Origin: an uncultured Lachnospiraceae bacterium
GTDB taxonomy: Bacteria > Bacillota > Clostridia > Lachnospirales > Lachnospiraceae
Direction of reading: 5' to 3'
Assembly: GCA_910588125.1 (NCBI GenBank)
Contig: CAJUPI010000084.1
Coordinates: 1-9,777 of the forward strand
Length of the DNA stretch: 9,777 nucleotides
Shown here piece by piece: positions 1 to 6,768 of the stretch (the first letter of the stretch is position 1; each line of letters starts with the position of its first letter). Position numbers and translations under genes: made by a program. The notes under the pieces were generated by a model that saw only the letters and a program-made list of their open reading frames with translations, had not been told where the DNA came from and made no database searches.

Positions 1-53
1 TTCAATCTTTCATTTTCAAGGTCCATCTCGTTGTTGGCTTCCTCAGCAGCAAC
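1..53 (-). other. Leader of a highly expressed transcript, probably rRNA operon leader
   Basis: Read on the minus strand, this is the start of the transcript from the two tandem promoters just upstream. It contains no reading frame with a ribosome site. Near its end it carries ACCTTGAAAATGAA, which resembles the TTGAAAAnTGAA-type element found in leaders and spacers of Firmicutes rRNA operons. A short GTTG...CAAC pairing is possible near the 5' end. I infer that a 16S rRNA gene begins beyond base 1. A tRNA cluster or another strongly expressed gene is the alternative. No part of the 16S sequence itself is visible. Confidence 0.5.
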
Positions 54-59
54 TCATTT

Positions 60-88
60 ATCTTATCATGTCTTGCGAAGTTTGTCAA
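60..88 (-). promoter_or_regulatory. Strong sigma-A promoter P2 (rrn-like)
   Basis: On the minus strand the -35 box is TTGACA (83-88), a perfect consensus. The spacer is 17 bases (66-82) and the -10 box is TAAGAT (60-65). Transcription would start near base 53 and run off the left edge. Immediately upstream (89-125) lie three A-tracts of 6-7 bases spaced about 10 bases apart, which resembles an UP element. Near-consensus boxes, optimal spacing, an UP-like region and a second promoter upstream together fit an rRNA operon. The promoter call is firm; the target gene is inferred. Confidence 0.85.
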
Positions 89-126
89 CAACTTTTTTCA
101 TTTTTTTGAACTTTTTTTATTTTGCA
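89..126 (-). promoter_or_regulatory. A-tract UP-like element of P2
   Basis: On the minus strand this reads as A7, A7 and A6 runs separated by GTTC and TG, ending just before the P2 -35 box. The runs recur at roughly one helical turn. Such phased A-tracts bend DNA and bind the alpha C-terminal domain of RNA polymerase at rRNA promoters. The role is inferred from position and composition. Confidence 0.5.
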
Positions 127-171
127 AAGATTCGTAATATCATGTATCTCTGCTTCGTCTTTAAGTTCAAA

Positions 172-189
172 CCACCATTTCCTCGGTGG
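172..189 (-). promoter_or_regulatory. Small hairpin at the 5' end of the P1 transcript
   Basis: CCACC (172-176) and GGTGG (185-189) are exact inverted repeats around an 8-base loop. Transcription from P1 would start near 189, so the hairpin would form at the very 5' end of that RNA. It might protect the RNA end. No U-tract follows, so it is not a terminator. Confidence 0.4.
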
Positions 190-195
190 AGCTTT

Positions 196-225
196 AATAT
201 ACCATGATTACCCAGCTTTTGTCAA
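196..225 (-). promoter_or_regulatory. Strong sigma-A promoter P1 (rrn-like)
   Basis: The minus strand shows TTGACA (220-225), an 18-base spacer and TATATT (196-201). GTATAT with a 17-base spacer is an alternative -10 choice. A-runs lie upstream at about 226-265. With P2, about 135 bases further downstream, it forms a tandem promoter pair pointing off the left edge, as often seen for rRNA operons. The -35 box overlaps the TGA that closes the possible small reading frame upstream. Confidence 0.75.
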
Positions 226-419
226 GGGATTTGTGTGATTTTTTTAAACAATTTTTTCAATTCCTTTTCGACCACAAAATATGGCATTTTTTCTTGTTTT
301 TCTCTATATTTAGTACCTTTCAAAAATGCCTTACTTCTGTTTTTAAATCAAATTTTATCGAATTCATCAAACAATATGTGTAATTCCTTCAATTCTCTGC
401 TGAGTTCTTCTGTTTTCAT
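222..419 (-). pseudogene. Possible remnant of a small gene with an in-frame TGA (uncertain)
   Basis: Just after the cvpA stop, and in the same frame, the minus strand reads 23 codons from an ATG at 419 (MKTEELSRELKELHILFDEF...) to a TGA at 348-350. It then stays open for 42 more codons to a TGA at 222-224. The two pieces together would make a lysine- and glutamate-rich product of about 65 residues. GAGGAG lies directly against the ATG, too close for a normal ribosome site. I recognise no family. Part of the apparent lysine richness may simply be the A-tracts upstream of P1. It could be a decayed gene, a 23-residue peptide or chance. Confidence 0.2.
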
Positions 420-428
420 CTCCTCATT

Positions 429-1148
429 TTAGAGAAGGCTTCGAAGAATCTTTACAAAAATCCAATTGACCAGATTGTTTTCATAAAGAAAAGTCAACCA
501 GACGCTAATATGGATCTGTTCCAATATTGCTGATGCCCATGCTGTTCGAGAAAAAATATCCGCCAATACACAGCCGCCCCACAAGCACAATAGCCCTTGT
601 ATTCCTCCCAGCACTGCTCCGGCAATCTGATTTATCCCGGACAAGATCGGAAGCTTTGCAATTAAGTCCAGCCATCGAATCATCAGACGAATTGACAAAT
701 TTACTAAAATGAAAAGGACAATTGAACCTATAAGATTCAATATCATGTTTACCAAATAAGAAATAATGTATTCCAAAAATGTCTCAACTCCTAAAAGCCG
801 GTACATTTCGCTGTTGTTATTCTCTAACAGAGCTTCCTTCATCTGACGAGGCAACTCCAGCTGTTCAATCAACATTCTCTGTTGTGCTGGAAGCAAAGTG
901 TCCATCGCCTCCTCCGATAAGCCGGCAGATTCAAACAATATATCTTCAATCTTATTTTGAAGCTGATCATTCTCTCTAATCCATGTTGTCACATAAGGAG
1001 TCGCTACGCGCACAATCACCACGCTTAGTATTAATGCCAGCAATGTAACGGCGGCTCTTAAAAAGCCGCGATAATGCCCATACAATATCATCGCCAGTAA
1101 AAATACTCCTGCAGCGACTGATAACCAATGTTCAATAATAATTTCCAT
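429..1148 (-). CDS. CvpA family membrane protein
   Basis: This 239-residue integral membrane protein resembles the CvpA family, named after colicin V production. Members affect envelope integrity or export, but their biochemical role is not settled. Hydrophobic segments lie at about 7-23, 31-50, 127-157 and 172-198. The first two are joined by GHYRGFL (24-30), like the family's early G-x-x-RG motif. The NQIAGAVLGGIQG stretch (173-185) matches the conserved glycine-rich late helix. A soluble loop of about 75 residues (51-125) separates the two membrane halves. I chose the ATG at 1148 because AAAGGAC lies 5-6 bases upstream. A start at 1187 would add 13 residues, lacks a ribosome site and falls inside a predicted RNA hairpin. 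It is the last gene of the operon, 74 bases after the HAD gene. Confidence 0.85.
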   Translation of the reverse strand: MEIIIEHWLSVAAGVFLLAMILYGHYRGFLRAAVTLLALILSVVIVRVATPYVTTWIRENDQLQNKIEDILFESAGLSEEAMDTLLPAQQRMLIEQLELPRQMKEALLENNNSEMYRLLGVETFLEYIISYLVNMILNLIGSIVLFILVNLSIRLMIRWLDLIAKLPILSGINQIAGAVLGGIQGLLCLWGGCVLADIFSRTAWASAILEQIHISVWLTFLYENNLVNWIFVKILRSLL

Positions 1149-1169
1149 ATTCTGTCCTTTAATATTGAT

Positions 1170-1218
1170 ATACTCCCGAAACCCCATGGCATCAAAGATC
1201 TGGAGATTCCGAGAGTAT
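1170..1218 (-). promoter_or_regulatory. Long RNA hairpin between the HAD gene and cvpA
   Basis: In the minus-strand RNA, the segment from 1218 to 1207 pairs along all 12 positions with that from 1181 to 1170, using two G-U pairs. CUCC with GGGG can extend the stem after a one-base bulge. The hairpin ends about ten bases upstream of the cvpA ribosome site. No U-run follows, so it is not an intrinsic terminator. It may act in mRNA processing, differential stability or translation control. These roles are inferred. Confidence 0.5.
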
Positions 1219-1222
1219 TTTA

Positions 1223-2062
1223 TTAGTTGCTTTCCGTCAATCCCAATAAATGCTTCAGTGCTGCCGCCACACCATCTTCCTCATTTGTGGATGTAACATA
1301 ATCCGCCTCTTTTTTCAGACTTTCAATAGCATTTCCCATGGCTACTCCAATTCCGGCTTTCTGAATCAGCGTGAGATCATTCTCTCCATCCCCAAATCCC
1401 ATGGTTTGCTGTTTTTCGATTCCTAATTTATCTGCCAGACGAAGCAATGCTTCTCCTTTAGCCGCTCCCAGCGCATTGATTTCTAAGTTGTTCGGAAATG
1501 AAGAGCTAACCAGCACATCGCTCCGCTGTAAAAGCGCCTCACGCGCCCGCTGCCTCTCCTGTAAATCTCCGAAAAAATAATTGATTTTCTCTACAGGGCA
1601 AGCACGCCTTTTCACCTCTTCTATCACATCCGGAACAATCCTACGAGTCTCTTTTATCATTTTCTTAATTACAGGGGAAATGCCATAATCCTCCATATGA
1701 TCTATAAATCGTGACTCTCCCCATCCGCTGCCATTAATGTAAACATCATACATGGTCCGAAAATGACCGGCTAATTCAAGGATCTCCACCGCCTGCTGCC
1801 AGTTCAGTTTTCTTTCATCCAATATCCTTTTTTCACAGATATCCTCTATCACCGCACCATTAACTGTGATTGCATAATGAATCCCAGGAAATTCCCGGAT
1901 AAAATCCGGAACGCCCGACCAGATTCTCCCTGTACATGGCACCACTTCAATCCCTTTTTGTATGCACTCCAGCAACGCTCTCCGATTCTTCGGGGAGAGA
2001 TTTTTTTGACTATCCAGAAGGGTTCCGTCCAAATCCAACGCAATTAACCGAATTTTTTTCAT
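1223..2062 (-). CDS. Cof-type HAD-superfamily phosphatase
   Basis: The 279-residue protein is a haloacid dehalogenase-type hydrolase of the Cof/YidA class (IIB cap), probably a cytoplasmic Mg-dependent phosphatase acting on sugar phosphates or related metabolites. Visible motifs are DLDGTLLD with the nucleophile and acid D10 and D12, CTGR with T44 (motif II), a lysine near K202 in AAKGEAL (motif III), and GDGENDL with D225 and D229 (motif IV). The cap lies between about residues 85 and 190. Length is normal for the family. The ATG at 2062 shares one base with the stop of the upstream gene (TGATG), so it is probably translated by coupling. The nearest AGGAAG is about 13 bases upstream, inside that gene. 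The substrate cannot be told from sequence. Confidence 0.9.
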   Translation of the reverse strand: MKKIRLIALDLDGTLLDSQKNLSPKNRRALLECIQKGIEVVPCTGRIWSGVPDFIREFPGIHYAITVNGAVIEDICEKRILDERKLNWQQAVEILELAGHFRTMYDVYINGSGWGESRFIDHMEDYGISPVIKKMIKETRRIVPDVIEEVKRRACPVEKINYFFGDLQERQRAREALLQRSDVLVSSSFPNNLEINALGAAKGEALLRLADKLGIEKQQTMGFGDGENDLTLIQKAGIGVAMGNAIESLKKEADYVTSTNEEDGVAAALKHLLGLTESN

Positions 2063-4098
2063 CAGATAAAATGTTCTTCCTTTAGTATTAATAAGCCATC
2101 CTTATTGTATTTTGAGGAAAAAAAGCCTTTGATTGCTTTTCCCAAAGATGGTTTTTCTGCCCGATCCGCTGCTTCTTCAATCAACGCCTCCGCATTGGCT
2201 TTCGTGAGGCGAATACCATCTTCCTCCATTATCTCAATCCTCTCATAAAGAGCCAACATGCTCTTCCCTGTAATGCTACAATCAATATCAGTAGCATATT
2301 GGCAGGCATACTTGGCAAAATCATCAATATCCATCTCCTCATCAGAATCCTCAGAGTCATTTTCATCATACATATCCTGACCATCCGGCGCCCTCATAGC
2401 CAGATCCCGCATCGGTATCACACGACGGACAGGCCGATCATCTATCATATTTTCCGGCTCTTCTTCCTGCTCTTCTGAGTAACCCCCATCTTCTTGCTCA
2501 TCTTCCGGTACATCTCCTGGAAATTCGCTCTGTTCATACGGTTGCGAATATACCGGCATATGATTTTCCGGCACATTATATTCAGAATAATTCCCCCAAT
2601 TATCCTGAGTCTCCGCACCATATGAAAATACGTCTTCCTGAGGCGCTTCTACCGGCACTTCCACAACATCCTCTTGGCGAATAAAATCAAACCATTCCGC
2701 CAATGAATGATGTTCTGTTTCGAGTATATTAATCTGTTGAGGATTATCAATCAAAATCACCCGCATTCCTGTGTGATCCCGACTAATCAAGTGTTCCATC
2801 TCTCCAATCGTTTCGGATGTCATGTCTCCGGCATCTTCAACAACCAGATCCTTTCCTGCTAATTTTTCCGAACTTGCCAATACTCCCCTTTTATTCAACC
2901 CGGCACCGCTGATCTTAGCTATCGGATTTTTAACTCCTGTGAATTCCCGAACCTGGCGCATGGCTTCCATTGCAATGTCTAACCCCTGTTCAGGAGTTCT
3001 AGCCTCAATCATCAAATGAATCGCGCGCCGGCTTGCCCTGGAATTTGGCTCTGATGAAATATTAGTATCTGCATATTGCCGGGAAGCTGTATTCTCTTCT
3101 GACGTTGTATTTGTTCTTGTCTGCCGGTTCTCTGTTCCGGAGCGCCGGATATCCCCCAATACCCGGGTCTTTCCCAGCTCATCGTCCTCCGCATAAGCAT
3201 TTGATTCTATCTGGGACATCTCTCTGGCAAGATACGCTTCTGCTTCCGCTTGCTTTGCTTCCGCAACAAGCTCATCCTCCGCATAAGAAACCTGTAAATC
3301 ATCCTCCTCATTTAACACGGAATCGGCTTTTTCCGAAGATACGCCCTCCTCTGGCAAGGTCGCCCTGACATCCTGCGCTGTCGAAGAACTTAAGCGCACC
3401 TGCTCTGGTTCCGGCGCCGGAGAATACTCTTCTTCCTCTTCTTCCTCCTGAAACGATTGCTCAACCATTCGCAATCGCTCCACATACTTTTCTCGATTAT
3501 CCACCAAATCCATCTGATATTTGCTCAAGGGCGCATGCTTCAGCTTCAAATCTATCGCTTTATCCACATATTTTCCCAGCCCAAACATCAGAGTAAGGCG
3601 ATCACAAGTATTAACACATCGGACCGTATCGTTATTTTCATGATACAGCAGTGCCAGTTCATATAACCATTTTTCATCTAATTCTTCTGCCGTATAGCAT
3701 TCCAACGAGTGAATCATCTGCTCTGTTGGCGCTCCCTTTTGCTTCAAAATCATATAGCGCAACAAATGTTGACGCGGATCATCTCCCGCTAAATCACAAA
3801 ACTCTCTATAATAATCCTCCGCTTCATCTGTACTTTCTTCCCTCAATGCCAGTTCTGTCAATTTATAAAGAAGACGTTTGCCAATAGGAGCCCGCTCATA
3901 TGCCAACAATAAAATTTCCTTGGCTTTTCCATACTCTTTATTTTTTTCATATACCTGTGAAATCATTGAAAGCAAATTCGCATTAGGAACCCGCTCCCAA
4001 TCTATCGTATCTGCAATTTTTTTTGCAGTTACATAATCACCTTTGTTAACCATCTTGCGAATCTGGTCAACTTTCAGATTGAACTCGTATTTATCCAT
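2062..4098 (-). CDS. Acidic multi-domain protein: TPR-like N-terminus, degenerate AAA+-like segment
   Basis: This 678-residue cytoplasmic protein has no firmly known function. Residues 1-205 are helical with TPR-like pairs (for example YVTAKKIADTIDW and YGKAKEILLLAYERAP). Residues 217-360 are acidic and low in complexity, starting with seven glutamates and containing two related AYAEDDEL-type stretches. Residues 363-475 look folded. They include KISGAGLNKRGVLA, then KDLVVEDAGDM and MRVILIDNP, which resemble the middle strands, Walker B region and sensor strand of an AAA+ ATPase of the CbxX/SpoVK type. No Walker A P-loop is present. A second acidic linker (480-590) precedes a conserved-looking C-terminal domain (590-678). 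The ATG at 4098 is chosen because AAGGAG lies 9 bases upstream. The frame could start at 4134, but without that support. It lies between recR and the HAD gene, in the same operon. Confidence 0.75.
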   Translation of the reverse strand: MDKYEFNLKVDQIRKMVNKGDYVTAKKIADTIDWERVPNANLLSMISQVYEKNKEYGKAKEILLLAYERAPIGKRLLYKLTELALREESTDEAEDYYREFCDLAGDDPRQHLLRYMILKQKGAPTEQMIHSLECYTAEELDEKWLYELALLYHENNDTVRCVNTCDRLTLMFGLGKYVDKAIDLKLKHAPLSKYQMDLVDNREKYVERLRMVEQSFQEEEEEEEYSPAPEPEQVRLSSSTAQDVRATLPEEGVSSEKADSVLNEEDDLQVSYAEDELVAEAKQAEAEAYLAREMSQIESNAYAEDDELGKTRVLGDIRRSGTENRQTRTNTTSEENTASRQYADTNISSEPNSRASRRAIHLMIEARTPEQGLDIAMEAMRQVREFTGVKNPIAKISGAGLNKRGVLASSEKLAGKDLVVEDAGDMTSETIGEMEHLISRDHTGMRVILIDNPQQINILETEHHSLAEWFDFIRQEDVVEVPVEAPQEDVFSYGAETQDNWGNYSEYNVPENHMPVYSQPYEQSEFPGDVPEDEQEDGGYSEEQEEEPENMIDDRPVRRVIPMRDLAMRAPDGQDMYDENDSEDSDEEMDIDDFAKYACQYATDIDCSITGKSMLALYERIEIMEEDGIRLTKANAEALIEEAADRAEKPSLGKAIKGFFSSKYNKDGLLILKEEHFI
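3427..3447 (-). repeat. (GAR)7 trinucleotide tract encoding poly-glutamate
   Basis: Seven consecutive GAG/GAA codons encode the seven-glutamate run at the start of the acidic linker in the 678-residue protein. Tracts like this can gain or lose whole codons by slippage, so the linker length may vary between strains without breaking the frame. Confidence 0.7.
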
Positions 4099-4147
4099 TC
4101 TTTTGCACTCCTTCAGTCTTCCTCCCAAACACACTTACTTATTGCCT

Positions 4148-4172
4148 CTTTAAAAGCCCGGCAGCTCTAAAG
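4148..4172 (-). promoter_or_regulatory. Hairpin across the recR stop codon
   Basis: In the minus-strand RNA, CUUUAGAGC (4172-4164) pairs with GCUUUUAAAG (4157-4148) around a UGCCGG loop. The stem has nine pairs, two of them G-U, and one bulged U. It includes the recR stop. A run of four U is inside the stem and none follows it, so termination would be weak at best. It may set mRNA stability between recR and the next gene. Confidence 0.35.
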
Positions 4173-4763
4173 CTCCACGCGTCCCTCCAAAGCTCGCAGT
4201 AAAGTTACTTCATCTATATATTCCAGGTCTCCGCCTACTGGCACTCCACTGGCAATCCGGCTGACCCGAATCCCGGTGGGCTTCACCAATTTGCTGATAT
4301 ACATGGCAGTCGTCTCCCCCTCCAAACTGGAATTAGTAGCGATAATCACCTCATCTACCTCTCCCTGTAAACGCTGCATCAGCTCTTTTAAACGGATATC
4401 CCCAGGACCAATCCCCAACATGGGAGAAATCGCCCCGTGTAGCACATGATAAATCCCTTCATACTTCCCAGTCTTTTCATATGCGGCCAAATCCCTGGTA
4501 TTTTCCACAACCATGATTGTTTTATGATCTCGTTTGTTACTACTGCAGATCGGGCACAGCTCCTGATCCGTCAGGGTAAAACATTCTTTGCAGTAGCGGA
4601 TATTCGCCTTGGCACTGGTAATTGCATCTGCCAGATGGCTCACCTGCTCCTGCGGCATATTTATAATATGAAATGCCAGACGCTGCGCAGATTTGCTTCC
4701 CACGCCTGGCAGCTTGGATAACTCTTCAATTAGTTTTGTAATCTGGCTACTATAGTAATCCAT
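4167..4763 (-). CDS. recR: Recombination mediator protein RecR
   Basis: RecR acts with RecO and RecF to load RecA on single-stranded gaps during recombinational repair. The 198-residue product is of typical length. It shows a helix-hairpin-helix region (about 8-35, KLPGVGSKSAQRLAFHI), a four-cysteine zinc site (C58, C61, C70, C73), a Toprim domain starting at IMVVEN (about 83-88) and the conserved C-terminal stretch GVPVGGDLEYIDEVTLLRALEGR at 173-195. The start at 4763 gives the usual MDYYSSQI N-terminus. It sits one base after the ybaB stop (TGATATG), with GGAGG 14 bases upstream inside ybaB, so translation is probably coupled. A start at 4805 would overlap ybaB by 41 bases and is unlikely. 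Confidence 0.97.
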   Translation of the reverse strand: MDYYSSQITKLIEELSKLPGVGSKSAQRLAFHIINMPQEQVSHLADAITSAKANIRYCKECFTLTDQELCPICSSNKRDHKTIMVVENTRDLAAYEKTGKYEGIYHVLHGAISPMLGIGPGDIRLKELMQRLQGEVDEVIIATNSSLEGETTAMYISKLVKPTGIRVSRIASGVPVGGDLEYIDEVTLLRALEGRVEL

Positions 4764-4764
4764 A

Positions 4765-5118
4765 TCAGAAAGGAAATCCTCCGCCCATATTGCCAAGTCC
4801 GCCACTGAGCTTCGACATTGCTGCTACGGAATCCTCCTCTGCCGCCCGCAACGCCTCGTTGACAGCTGCCACTACCAAATCCTGCAGCATTTCAATATCC
4901 TCCGGATCTACAACCTCCTCCGCAAGCTTCACCGAAACCACCTCTTTTTTACCAGAAACTGTCACAGACACTGCCCCACCTCCTGCAGAAGCCGTATATT
5001 CTTTTTCCTCCAGTTCCTGCTTTGCTTCCTCCATCTGTCTCTGCATCCTCTGTGCCTGCTTCATTAGATTGCTCATATTTCCCGGCATTCCTCCTGGAAA
5101 TCCACCTCTCTTTGCCAT
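4765..5118 (-). CDS. ybaB: YbaB/EbfC family nucleoid-associated protein
   Basis: The 117-residue DNA-binding protein forms dimers that bind duplex DNA and is thought to help organise the nucleoid. Its genes usually sit between dnaX and recR, as here. It has a glycine- and methionine-rich N-terminus (GGFPGGMPGNMSNLMKQAQ), a charged helix at about 18-40, the core AGGGAVSVTVSGKKEVVSVKL (about 45-65) and a C-terminal helix followed by a glycine-rich tail. The start at 5118 has AGGAGG 8 bases upstream and gives the usual MAKRGGFPGG beginning. A longer frame from 5163 would overlap dnaX and lacks support. The gap to dnaX is 41 bases. Confidence 0.95.
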   Translation of the reverse strand: MAKRGGFPGGMPGNMSNLMKQAQRMQRQMEEAKQELEEKEYTASAGGGAVSVTVSGKKEVVSVKLAEEVVDPEDIEMLQDLVVAAVNEALRAAEEDSVAAMSKLSGGLGNMGGGFPF

Positions 5119-5159
5119 ATTGCATTCCTCCTTTCCCTTTCTTAAAATATCCGTGATCG

Positions 5160-6740
5160 TCAATCCTCGATCGTAATATCCATATGGATAGCATTTTTCA
5201 ATTCTTCATCACTGACATATATTGTGTTCACCGTCTCTTGGGCATCTCTTTTGCGAACTTTAAAACACAGGTCTTTCCCGTAATGCTCTCTCACATAAGC
5301 TTCCAGCGCACTTAAAACCGTAGCCCGGCTTCCGATCGCATAGCTGTCCTCACTGCCAAAGACAATACATAAACAATTATCTCCGCCAGGTTCAACTGTA
5401 GTTTCCCGAAATGCCGGACGAATAGAACCGCCCAAATCTCTTACAATCTTTCCCCAATCCCGACGAATCAGAGTCAAATCCTCCAGCTGGGCTTTGGGGA
5501 TCACTACTTCCTTTACCGGGATCTCTATCTCTGCATGTTGCTGCTTGGATGCTTCATGGCCATCATAGTTCCTGTCAATTACCGCGCCTTCCGTCACACG
5601 ATTTTCCAATTCACTAATTCTCTGTATGACAGAATCCAAATTGTACTCCATCTGCGGCCGCGTCAATCGAATAAACGCCATTTCAATCAGAACACGCTTC
5701 TGGCCCGCATAACGAAGCTGATTAGAAAGCTCTGAAAACACCCGTATATAACGCATCAGTGTTTCTCCGTCAATCAGCTCTGCCTCTTCTTTTAACTGTC
5801 GTAAATTATCTTCTGACATATCCAGCATAGTCTCTGCACTCTCTGCCGTCTTTAACAGCAGCAAATTCCGCAAATACCATATAAAATCAATGACAAACTG
5901 CCCCAACTCCCGCCCCTGGACAATCAGCTCTTCCAATTTTTGAATACACTGCGTAGTCTGTCCGGCGATAACTGCACGCAGCAATCCGCTAAACACAGAC
6001 GAATCAACTGCACCCAGTACCTCCAGGACATTATCATATGTCAAAAGTTTCCCATAATGAAATGCCACACACTGATCCAAAAGGCTTAAGGCATCCCGCA
6101 TCGATCCGTCCGCCGCTTTTGCCAGATAAGCCAACGCCCGCTCTTCTGCCGGTATTTGCTCTGCTTTTGTCAATTCTTTGAGGCGGGCGGCCACAGTTTC
6201 CATCGATATTCTTTTAAAATCATATCTTTGACACCGGGACAGTACAGTAACCGGAATTTTATTGACCTCTGTAGTTGCCAGGATAAAAATAACATAAGCA
6301 GGAGGTTCCTCCAGCGTTTTTAACAAAGCGTTAAACGCTCCTGTAGAGAGCATATGCACCTCATCGATGATATACACCCGATATTTTCCTTCCGTGGGAG
6401 GATATTGCACCTGCTCCCGGATCTCCCGGATGTTTTCCACACCATTATTAGAAGCGGCGTCGATCTCCACTACGTTCATGGAACTGCCCGTGATAATTCC
6501 CCTGCAAATCTCACATTCATTACAAGGGCTGCCAGACACAGGATGTTCGCAGTTTACTGCCCGGGCAAAAATCTTAGCAATACTGGTCTTCCCCGTTCCT
6601 CTGGTTCCGCAAAACAAATACGCATGTCCCACGCGTCCCGATTCTATTTGGTTTTTCAGGGTTTGTACAATATGTTCCTGACCTTTAACATCCTGAAATG
6701 AGGCCGGACGCCATTTTCGATACAATGCAGTATAGGACAT
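5160..6740 (-). CDS. dnaX: DNA polymerase III subunit gamma/tau
   Basis: DnaX is the ATPase motor of the clamp loader that places the sliding clamp on primed DNA. The 526-residue protein begins with the family hallmark YTALYRKWRPASFQDVKGQEH. It has a Walker A GTRGTGKT (45-52), four zinc cysteines (C64, C73, C76, C79), Walker B DEVH (126-129), sensor 1 in LATTE (about 154-158) and the SRC arginine-finger motif (168-170). Domain III follows to about residue 365, then a variable linker and a C-terminal region of about 100 residues. Length is normal for Clostridia and shorter than the E. coli tau form. The start at 6740 has AAGGAGG 10 bases upstream. It begins 28 bases after pfkA and is probably co-transcribed with it. 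Confidence 0.97.
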   Translation of the reverse strand: MSYTALYRKWRPASFQDVKGQEHIVQTLKNQIESGRVGHAYLFCGTRGTGKTSIAKIFARAVNCEHPVSGSPCNECEICRGIITGSSMNVVEIDAASNNGVENIREIREQVQYPPTEGKYRVYIIDEVHMLSTGAFNALLKTLEEPPAYVIFILATTEVNKIPVTVLSRCQRYDFKRISMETVAARLKELTKAEQIPAEERALAYLAKAADGSMRDALSLLDQCVAFHYGKLLTYDNVLEVLGAVDSSVFSGLLRAVIAGQTTQCIQKLEELIVQGRELGQFVIDFIWYLRNLLLLKTAESAETMLDMSEDNLRQLKEEAELIDGETLMRYIRVFSELSNQLRYAGQKRVLIEMAFIRLTRPQMEYNLDSVIQRISELENRVTEGAVIDRNYDGHEASKQQHAEIEIPVKEVVIPKAQLEDLTLIRRDWGKIVRDLGGSIRPAFRETTVEPGGDNCLCIVFGSEDSYAIGSRATVLSALEAYVREHYGKDLCFKVRKRDAQETVNTIYVSDEELKNAIHMDITIED

Positions 6741-6768
6741 GGAATTCCTGCCTCCTTACTTTTCTCTG

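Noticed and set aside
283..330. GGCATTTTT...AAAAATGCC inverted repeat as terminator of the cvpA operon
   Set aside because: The loop is 30 bases, the stem is mostly A-U, and no proper U-run follows on the minus strand.
235..432. 65-codon plus-strand frame left of cvpA
   Set aside because: It is Asn/Ser/Phe-rich from AT-rich DNA, lacks a ribosome site and runs against all neighbouring genes.
3105..3368. Plus-strand frames opposite the acidic linker of the 678-residue protein
   Set aside because: These are proline- and leucine-rich antisense frames with no initiation signals.
4790..5176. 128-codon plus-strand frame opposite ybaB
   Set aside because: It is a serine-rich mirror of the YbaB and dnaX-end coding sequence, without a ribosome site; ybaB is certain on the other strand.
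6741..6768. SRP RNA gene before dnaX, as in Bacillus
   Set aside because: Only 28 bases separate pfkA and dnaX, far too few, and no SRP RNA-like sequence was seen elsewhere in the window.
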